Assembly (NCBI GenBank): GCA_036522615.1
Contig: DATDFN010000171.1
Location: 1 to 34,848 of the forward strand
Origin: JAJPJQ01 sp036522615
Lineage (GTDB): Bacteria; Desulfobacterota; Binatia; UBA9968
Length of the DNA stretch: 34,848 nucleotides
Reading direction: 5' to 3'
Below, piece after piece: positions 22,912 through 29,278 of this stretch (position 1 is the first letter of the stretch; each line of letters starts with the position of its first letter). Below the pieces are notes generated by a model. It saw only the letters and a program-made list of their open reading frames with translations. It was not told the DNA's origin and made no database searches. The position numbers and the translations under genes were made by a program.

Positions 22912-25575
22912 CTAGCCGATCAATCCCAAATATCTCCAGAACGGAATCGCCGCGATCAGCGCCAGCAGGTACGCAATCGCGTAAATCGGATTGATCCGGC
23001 CCATCAAACGGTAGGAAAATCCCTTGCCTTCGGTCGTTGCCATCGCGAGCGTGTGCCAGTCGACCTGGAACGGGAAGAACCATACCTCGGTCGCGATCAG
23101 AATCAGCATGATAATGATCCACGGGCTGATCTGCATGTCGACCGCGAGAGGAATCAAAACGATCGACAGCGTGATGACCGCCAGGCCGCTCGTGAAAAAG
23201 AGCTTCATGACATAAATAAACAGGGCGATCATGATGAACGAGATCGCCGGATAATCCACGTACGGCATGATGAACGGCGAGATGAAGCCGACCAGCCACT
23301 GGTCGATCTTCGCCTTGGTGAGAATCGTGGGAATGCTCAGCGTCGCCCCAAGATAGATGAGCATCTCCCAGTCGATGCCCTTCTTCACCATGCCCCAGCC
23401 CAGCACGCCGGTATTGATCAATACGCAGAGGCCGATCAGAGAGATCCAGGCGCTGTCGATCCCGTGATACGGCTGCGTGAGCCAGCCGCCGACCATGAAG
23501 ACGAGCATCGCGAGCGTGATCCACTCGTTCTTCGACACCGGCCCGAGGATTTCCATCTGGTTCTCGACCATCTTGTACGAGATCTGCGGCTTCGACTCGG
23601 GCCGGTAGAGGAAGACGATCGCCACCACCATGATCGCGATGACGACGAGCGTCGGCGGCAGCGCCGCGATGAACCAATATCCCCAGGTGAACTGCGCGCG
23701 CACGTCCTTGGGCAGAAGACCCCAGGCGAGCAGGTTCGAGGTCGATCCGGTAAGGTATAGAAAACCAAGCTGCCCCAGCCCCAAAAACGTCGCGGCGAAG
23801 AGGCCGGTCGAGGCTTTCGACGGCGTCTTGTAGCCCAAGCTCTCGGAGAGGTTCAGCAGCATCTGGCTGCTGATCGCGGTGCGCGCGGTCTGCTGAGGGA
23901 TCAGCGCGGTTATAACAACGCCCATGAAGCCCAGCGCGGTGATCTGCCAGTAATAGGTCAACGGAAAAAAGCGCACGAGGCCGAGCGACAGGCGATAGAA
24001 CAGGCCGGAGCTCGTTATCGCCGCGCCGAGCCCGAGAACTCCGAGCGTCATAAACCAGGTGGTGCTCGCGAAGCCGCCGAGCGCTTCCTCCGGAGGGCTC
24101 AGGCCCGTAAGGATCATGGCGAGGACGAAGATCAGCGCCACGCCATAGTCGGGAAAAACCCAAAATGCCCAGAAGATGAGCGTCAGCGCGAGGAGCGCGA
24201 ACGGTTTGATGCCGTCGGGCCCGAGACCGATGTCGGGCTGCACAAACCATAGATAAGCCCAGACCGCGACTCCCAGGATGCCCCCGATCCAGCGGCCCAT
24301 CGACGGCCGCCGGCCGAATCCCGAAAGCGCGGCGTAGGCGCGCGTCCAACGCCGCCGTTCGACGGTATTTTGCGCGCCGGCTGCGGCTTGGCGCGGCTCA
24401 GGCTGCTCGCGCAGAGCTTCCCGCATGTCCGTCGAAAGCGAAACATCGCCTTTTTCGAGCAGGTTAAGCGCGCCGCGCAGATAATTCAGCGCCTGGGGAT
24501 AGTTCTTTTTCTCCACGAACGCGTTCGCCATCTGCTGATAGCGTGTGACCGAGGCGGGGGGGCTCGCGCCGACGCGCTGCGAGATCATCTCTTTATACGT
24601 GCGCACGGCGCCGGCGAAGTCGTCCAGGCGGGCGAGCGTCTCGGCTTTGATATGGACCAGGCGAAGATCGCGATAAAAAATATCCGGCGGCAGTTTTTCC
24701 AGCGCCTGCTTGAGGAGCGGCGCCGAGTCCGCCAGCAGATCGTCTTTGCGCGTCGCGATAATGTCGGCGGCGGCGGGCCATTCCTCGGCCGCGACGCGAT
24801 GGCGCAGGCAGGCGGCCCAGTCTTTCAATTCCTCGAAGCGCGCCGCGAGGCGGGAGTGAAGCTCGCGCTGGGCCCCTTCGCCCTCTTGCGCGATCAGCTT
24901 CGAGATCAGGAGGTCGCGGAAAAAGCCGTGGAGCTCGCGCCGGCCGCCGTTGGTCGAGTGAATCAAAGGCGCGTGCGACGCCTCGATGTGCGCGAGGTAG
25001 CTTTTCGACCCCTCCATCTCCAGCAGAAATTCCATCGTCTCGGGATCAATGTTCTCGAGCAAGGCGGCGTGGCGGAAGAAGCGCTGCTCCTCGGGCGGCC
25101 GTGAGCCGTAAAATTCCTCGGCGAGCGAGTTGAAGGCATCGCGGCCGGTGGAATAGGCGTGCTCGACGCGCGCGAGCCGCTTGCTCAAGACGGCGCAGAA
25201 ATGCAGCGGCCAGGTCGGGTGTTTCTCGATCAAATCGGTCCACGCATCGCGCGACAGGCGCCACACCGTCGTATCCTTGACGGCGACAACCGTCGCCGAA
25301 CGCGGATCGCCCGAGAACAACGCCATCTCGCCGAAGGCTTCCTGCGGTCCGAGCACCGCGAGCGACTCGGATCTCCCGCCGGAGCCTTCGAGCACGACTT
25401 CGACCGCGCCGGAGTGAATCAAGTAAAACGCGTCCCCCTCGTCGCCCTGCTTGATGATCGTCGTGCCCGGGGAATAAGTGAGCTCTTCGAGTTTTCCCAG
25501 GACTTTGGCGATATCCTCGCGCGTGAGCGACGAGAAAATGGAGATTTTTTGTATGGTGTCGGCGAGATCGGCCAT
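22912..25575 (-). CDS. Cyclic-nucleotide-binding/MalT-like/SLC13 transporter fusion
   Basis: An 887-residue protein in three parts. Residues 1-125 are a CRP-type cyclic-nucleotide-binding domain with an intact phosphate cassette: 'FGEMALFSGDPRSATV', with E83 (ribose) and R92 (phosphate). Residues about 165-375 look like the winged-helix and helical-repeat arm of MalT/LuxR STAND proteins ('ELHGFFRDLLISKL...RELHSRLAARFEELKDWAACLRHRVAAEEWPAAADII'), but without any NTPase P-loop. Residues 425-887 are about 11-12 TM helices of an SLC13/DASS-type anion transporter, with 'GSTSNLLAWG' at 610-619; the usual SNT motifs are altered (QQTARTA at 561, FTSGLAV at 794). It lies 2 nt after the binding-protein gene, probably in the same transcript. 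Confidence 0.9.
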   Translation of the reverse strand: MADLADTIQKISIFSSLTREDIAKVLGKLEELTYSPGTTIIKQGDEGDAFYLIHSGAVEVVLEGSGGRSESLAVLGPQEAFGEMALFSGDPRSATVVAVKDTTVWRLSRDAWTDLIEKHPTWPLHFCAVLSKRLARVEHAYSTGRDAFNSLAEEFYGSRPPEEQRFFRHAALLENIDPETMEFLLEMEGSKSYLAHIEASHAPLIHSTNGGRRELHGFFRDLLISKLIAQEGEGAQRELHSRLAARFEELKDWAACLRHRVAAEEWPAAADIIATRKDDLLADSAPLLKQALEKLPPDIFYRDLRLVHIKAETLARLDDFAGAVRTYKEMISQRVGASPPASVTRYQQMANAFVEKKNYPQALNYLRGALNLLEKGDVSLSTDMREALREQPEPRQAAAGAQNTVERRRWTRAYAALSGFGRRPSMGRWIGGILGVAVWAYLWFVQPDIGLGPDGIKPFALLALTLIFWAFWVFPDYGVALIFVLAMILTGLSPPEEALGGFASTTWFMTLGVLGLGAAITSSGLFYRLSLGLVRFFPLTYYWQITALGFMGVVITALIPQQTARTAISSQMLLNLSESLGYKTPSKASTGLFAATFLGLGQLGFLYLTGSTSNLLAWGLLPKDVRAQFTWGYWFIAALPPTLVVIAIMVVAIVFLYRPESKPQISYKMVENQMEILGPVSKNEWITLAMLVFMVGGWLTQPYHGIDSAWISLIGLCVLINTGVLGWGMVKKGIDWEMLIYLGATLSIPTILTKAKIDQWLVGFISPFIMPYVDYPAISFIMIALFIYVMKLFFTSGLAVITLSIVLIPLAVDMQISPWIIIMLILIATEVWFFPFQVDWHTLAMATTEGKGFSYRLMGRINPIYAIAYLLALIAAIPFWRYLGLIG

Positions 25576-25577
25576 GG

Positions 25578-26558
25578 CTAGCGGATGACCTTGTCGGCTT
25601 TCTTCAACGCCTCCGGCGGGATCGCGAGGCCGATCGCCTTGGCCATGCGGAGATTGACCATCAGGTCGTACTTGTTCGCGCGCTCCGCAGCAATGTTGGC
25701 GGGCTTCTCCCCGCGAAAGATGCGGTTGACGATGCGGGCCGCCTGCCGGCCCATGTGGTAATAACTCGCGCCGTAGCTCAGCAGGCTGCCTTTGATCGCC
25801 CAGTCGGCGCCTTCGAACATGCTCGGCATCCCGTTCTGCCGCGCCGCGTCGAAGAGAAGCTCCGCCTGGCTCTCGATGAGATCGTCCGAGACTTCGAAGA
25901 TAGCATCCTCGTCGGTTTTCGTCAGCGAGGCGAGCGCGGTTTTCAGCTCATCCGGAGTCTTGATCGAGTGCTCGCTGACCTCGAGGCCGGTCCGCTCGGC
26001 CGTCTGTTTCGCCGCGACGAAATTATCCCGCGCGAACGCGTTGTTGGGGTCGTAGAAGATGTGAATGCGTCGCACACGCGGCGCGAACGCTTTCAGTAAC
26101 TGAACGCGCTCCTCCACCGTGCTGCCGGAAAAGGCCGCGACCCCCGTGACGTTCCCCCCGGGCCGGTCCATGGATTTGATGAATCCCATCGAGACGGGAT
26201 CGGCGGGATGGCGGAAGACGATGGGAATCGTCTTGGTCGCCGCCATCGCCGCGCGCGTGGCGCGCGTGCCGTTGGTGAAGATGAGGTCGACGCCTTTGCG
26301 CACGAGCTCGGCCGCGGCCGGCTCGAGCGCCGCGCTTTTGCCTTTGAGGTCGGTGATCTCGATGACGGCATGCTTCCGCTCGGTGTAGCCGAGATCTTTC
26401 AGCTCATCGCGCAGCCCGCGCGTCGTCTGGTCTTCGGACGGCCCCGACTGCGCGAGCAGGATGGCAATCTTCCAGGGGCGCGGCGCCGGGGCGGCGGCAG
26501 CGCCGCCAAGCGCGAGAAGCAGCGCAATGAGGGACAAATAGACAAAGATCGTTTTCAT
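25578..26558 (-). CDS. ABC-type substrate-binding protein (PF04392/TrpX-like), orphan
   Basis: A 326-residue exported protein: a signal peptide (MKTIFVYLSLIALLLALGGAAAA), then a two-lobed periplasmic binding fold of the ABC_sub_bind family. Characteristic segments are 'GLRDELKDLGYTERKHAVIEITDLKGK', 'AAELVRKGVDLIFTNGTRATRAAMAATKTIPIVFRHPADPVSMGFIKSMDRPGGNVTGVA' and 'YYHMGRQAARIVNRIFRGEKPANI'. Family members bind tryptophan or tyrosine in some Gram-positives, but most are uncharacterised. No cognate permease or ATPase is adjacent; instead it is followed after 2 nt by the SLC13-type fusion. It is divergent from the 5'-nucleotidase gene (114 nt). Confidence 0.92.
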   Translation of the reverse strand: MKTIFVYLSLIALLLALGGAAAAPAPRPWKIAILLAQSGPSEDQTTRGLRDELKDLGYTERKHAVIEITDLKGKSAALEPAAAELVRKGVDLIFTNGTRATRAAMAATKTIPIVFRHPADPVSMGFIKSMDRPGGNVTGVAAFSGSTVEERVQLLKAFAPRVRRIHIFYDPNNAFARDNFVAAKQTAERTGLEVSEHSIKTPDELKTALASLTKTDEDAIFEVSDDLIESQAELLFDAARQNGMPSMFEGADWAIKGSLLSYGASYYHMGRQAARIVNRIFRGEKPANIAAERANKYDLMVNLRMAKAIGLAIPPEALKKADKVIR

Positions 26559-26626
26559 CGACTCCGGATTCCAGCGAGACTAGCCCAGGCGCGGGCTTTG
26601 GTCAACGCCGTCCGTGCGAGCTTCGA

Positions 26627-26655
26627 TGGACATTGAGCCGCCGTTGGAGTATGGA
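26627..26655 (+). promoter_or_regulatory. Possible promoter before the 5'-nucleotidase gene
   Basis: TGGACA at 26627-26632 (five of six to TTGACA) and TATGGA at 26650-26655 (three of six) are 17 nt apart in the divergent spacer. The expected start near 26662 would leave only about 10 nt of leader before the ATG at 26673. The -10 match is weak, so this is a tentative call. No opposing promoter was convincing for the binding-protein gene. Confidence 0.25.
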
Positions 26656-26672
26656 TTTTTCTTCGAGAAGCC

Positions 26673-28193
26673 ATGAAGTTGCGCCTGCTGATCGCGCTCG
26701 TATGCGCCGCCTTCTACAGCGCAACCGTCCGTGCCGAAGACCTCACCATTCTCCATACGAGCGAGCACCACGGGACGCTCCAGCCGATCGAAGAGGGCCC
26801 TTATAAAGGGCTCGGCGGCGTCGCGCGCCGCGCCGCTTTGATCGAAAAGATAAAATCGGAAGTCAAAAACGTCCTTGTCATCGACAGCGGCGACCTCGTG
26901 ATCGGGACCGCGATGTCGTCGGTGTTTCGCGGCGTGCCGGACATCGAGACGATGAACCTCATCGGTTACGACGCGCTGGGCCTCGGGAATCACGATTTCG
27001 ACTTCGGCCTGCCCCACCTGCGCGAGCTAAAAACAAAAGCGCGGTTCCCCTTTCTTTGCACCAATGTGACGCCCAGGCAGAGTGGCATCTGCGAGCGTTT
27101 CATCGTCAAAAAAGTCGGCGGGCTGCGTGTCGGATTGCTCGGGCTTATCGGGCGCAAGGTTTTTCCCGATTTGTTCACGCCGGCTGTTACGAAGGAGCTG
27201 CAATTCCGGCATCCGTTCGAGGCGGCCAGGAGCGCGATCGCGGAGCTCAAGGGACGCGTCGACCTGATCGTCGCGCTGACGCACGAGGAAACGGACGAGG
27301 ACCTGGCGCTCGCCCAGGCTGTGCCGGAGATCGACGTCGTCGTCGGCGGCCATACGCCGGGATTCGACGGTCTGATCCTCGCCGGCGCCAACAAGCCCGT
27401 CGGCGGACGGGTCGCGGTAATGCCGCGCACGCCGGTTTTCGTCAAGAGCCACCAGCAGGCGCGCACGCTCGGGCGCCTCGACCTCGTCGTCGCAAAGAGC
27501 GGGCGGACGGCCGAAGCGCAAAACATCTTGATCGACTCGACCCTTGCCGAAAATCCCGCGGTCGCGGCGCTGGTGCGCGACTACGCGCAGCGCCTCGACG
27601 CCGAAACCAACCGCGTGGTCGGAGCCGCCGCGGTCGACCTCCAGGGCGACAGCGCCGACGTGCGCTCGCGCGAGACCAATTTCGGCAATCTGCTCGCCGA
27701 TCTCGCGCTCAGGCAGTCCGGCGCCGAGATCGCGCTCATCAACGGCGGTGCGATCCGCGGCACTATCCCGGCCGGCCCCGTGACGCTCAAGCAAATCATG
27801 CGCACGCTGCCGTATAACGATCCGCTCATTTCCATGAAGATTAACGGAGGCGAGCTGCGGCAGGCTATGGAGAACAGCGTGAGCCGAATTCCCGAATCGG
27901 GGCGCTTTCTTCAGCTCGCCGGCCTCGAGTTTCATTTCAACCCCGCCGCCCCTGTTGGATCGCGCGTCAAGGAGGTTCGCTTCAAAGGCGCGCCGCTCGA
28001 ATCGGGGCGTGCGTACACGGTTGTCGTCAATCGCTTCGTCGCCGACGGCGGCGACGGCTACACGATGTTTCCCGACGCGCGCGGTCGCGTGGACTACCAG
28101 ACGCCGCTGCGCGATCTGTTCTCCGAGGCGCTGGAGAAAGGCGCCGTGAGCGCCAAGGAAGAGGGAAGAATTCGACGCGTGGAGAGCAATTAA
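26673..28193 (+). CDS. 5'-nucleotidase family exported metallophosphatase
   Basis: A 506-residue exported protein (signal MKLRLLIALVCAAFYSATVRA) with the two-domain layout of UshA/CD73. The N-terminal metallophosphatase has DSGD at 71-74, GNHDFDFG at 105-112, a His in 'VALTHEETDEDLAL' and 'VVVGGHTPG'. The C-terminal nucleotide-specificity domain has 'NFGNLLADLALRQSGAEIALINGGAIRGTIPAGPVTLKQIMRTLPYNDPL' and 'NRFVADGGDGYTMFP'. The first metal motif is TSEHHG (E31), where UshA has TNDHHG. Such enzymes dephosphorylate nucleotides or cyclic-nucleotide products in the periplasm. phnE follows after 36 nt. The true substrate is open. Confidence 0.92.
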   Translation: MKLRLLIALVCAAFYSATVRAEDLTILHTSEHHGTLQPIEEGPYKGLGGVARRAALIEKIKSEVKNVLVIDSGDLVIGTAMSSVFRGVPDIETMNLIGYDALGLGNHDFDFGLPHLRELKTKARFPFLCTNVTPRQSGICERFIVKKVGGLRVGLLGLIGRKVFPDLFTPAVTKELQFRHPFEAARSAIAELKGRVDLIVALTHEETDEDLALAQAVPEIDVVVGGHTPGFDGLILAGANKPVGGRVAVMPRTPVFVKSHQQARTLGRLDLVVAKSGRTAEAQNILIDSTLAENPAVAALVRDYAQRLDAETNRVVGAAAVDLQGDSADVRSRETNFGNLLADLALRQSGAEIALINGGAIRGTIPAGPVTLKQIMRTLPYNDPLISMKINGGELRQAMENSVSRIPESGRFLQLAGLEFHFNPAAPVGSRVKEVRFKGAPLESGRAYTVVVNRFVADGGDGYTMFPDARGRVDYQTPLRDLFSEALEKGAVSAKEEGRIRRVESN

Positions 28194-28229
28194 AGCTGCG
28201 CGCGCTAAAGACAACGCACCGGAGGCCTA

Positions 28230-29162
28230 GTGGCACAATCCGCGCGAGCCGATAACGACATTTTTTCCGAAGCGCCGCCCGAGCCCCGGCGCGGCCCGCG
28301 CTTTTTTATCGGCGTGGCGGCGCTGGTGTTGCTGCTCTTGTGGTCGTTCCAGGGCGCGAAGATCCGCCCCGCCGAGCTGGTGCGCGGCGTGCCGCAGATC
28401 GTCGACACGATCAATCGCATGCTGCCGCCGGACTTTTCCAAGGTCACCGACGCGCAAAGTTATTATCTTCCCGAAGGGCTAACGCTTTCGAAACTGCTGC
28501 TGCCGCTTCCCATGTCGGCCGAGGAGCAGCGCATCAAGCGGCGCTGGTGGGAGGCGACCTTTCCGCAGACCATCGTCGGCGCCACGCTGGAGACGATCCA
28601 GATGGCGCTCGCCGGAACCTTTCTCGCGCTCATCGTCGCCTTCCCGCTTGCGTTTCTTGCGGCGCGTAACACGACGCCTCATCCCTTGGTCTATTCCACA
28701 GTGCGCGGGATGCTCAATTTCATCCGCACGATTCCCGACCTCGCGCTCGGGCTGCTCTTCGTCGCCGCCGTCGGCCTCGGCGCTTTCGCCGGCACGATGG
28801 CGCTCTTTATCCACACCGCGACGGTTTTGGGTAAACTCCTTTCGGAATCGGTGGAAAATATCGACGAGGGCGTCGTCGAGGCGATCCGCGCAACCGGCGC
28901 CGGCTATTCGCAGGTGCTCGCCTTCGCGGTCGTGCCGCAGATCCTGCCGGACCTGATCTCGTTCACGCTGTACCGCTTCGAGACGAATATTCGCTCGGCG
29001 TCGGTGCTGGGGTTGATCGGCGCCGGCGGTATCGGCTATCTGATGAACACGAGCTTCCGCACGTTTCAGTACCAGCAGGCGGCCGCGATCGTCGTCGTCC
29101 TGATCGTTCTTGTCATGCTGGTCGATTACGGGAGCTCGCGGCTCCGAGAGTGGGTCGTGTAA
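28230..29162 (+). CDS. phnE: PhnE-type ABC transporter permease
   Basis: A 310-residue inner-membrane permease. It has an N-terminal TM (about 26-41), then a long loop, four to five more TM helices and the ABC-permease EAA motif 'EAIRATGAGYSQVLAFAVVPQILPDLISFTLYRFETNIRSASVLGLIGAGGIG', which is diagnostic of PhnE. Between 'INRMLPPDFS' and 'TLETIQMALAGTF' there is an extra loop of roughly 35 residues ('TDAQSYYLPEGLTLSKLLLPLPMSAEEQRIKRRWW') not seen in common PhnE. The GTG start has GGAGG just upstream (about 28221). Its partners phnD and phnC are on the same strand but 11.5 kb upstream. Confidence 0.93.
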   Translation: MAQSARADNDIFSEAPPEPRRGPRFFIGVAALVLLLLWSFQGAKIRPAELVRGVPQIVDTINRMLPPDFSKVTDAQSYYLPEGLTLSKLLLPLPMSAEEQRIKRRWWEATFPQTIVGATLETIQMALAGTFLALIVAFPLAFLAARNTTPHPLVYSTVRGMLNFIRTIPDLALGLLFVAAVGLGAFAGTMALFIHTATVLGKLLSESVENIDEGVVEAIRATGAGYSQVLAFAVVPQILPDLISFTLYRFETNIRSASVLGLIGAGGIGYLMNTSFRTFQYQQAAAIVVVLIVLVMLVDYGSSRLREWVV

Positions 29163-29179
29163 TCCGGAAAAATGCGAAG

Positions 29180-29246
29180 AGAGATTCTTCGCTGCCTCAG
29201 AATGACGGTCGTGGTATTGTCATCCTGAACGAAGTGAAGGATCTCT
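29180..29246. repeat. Palindromic intergenic repeat (REP/MITE-like)
   Basis: Two imperfect inverted arms, 29180-29206 and 29219-29246, flank a 12-nt centre. Reading inward, the left arm contains GATTCTTCGCTGC...CAGAATGAC and the right arm GTCATCCTGAACGAAG...AAGGATCTCT. They match each other in reverse complement with a few mismatches and one indel. The 'TCATTCTGAGCGAAGCGAAGAATCT' type of palindrome occurs in many environmental genomes as a dispersed intergenic element. Only one copy is in this window, so mobility cannot be judged. It sits between phnE and the molybdoenzyme gene. Confidence 0.6.
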
Positions 29247-29278
29247 CCGTGGCTTTAAGTTGTTAGAAGGAGACACAC

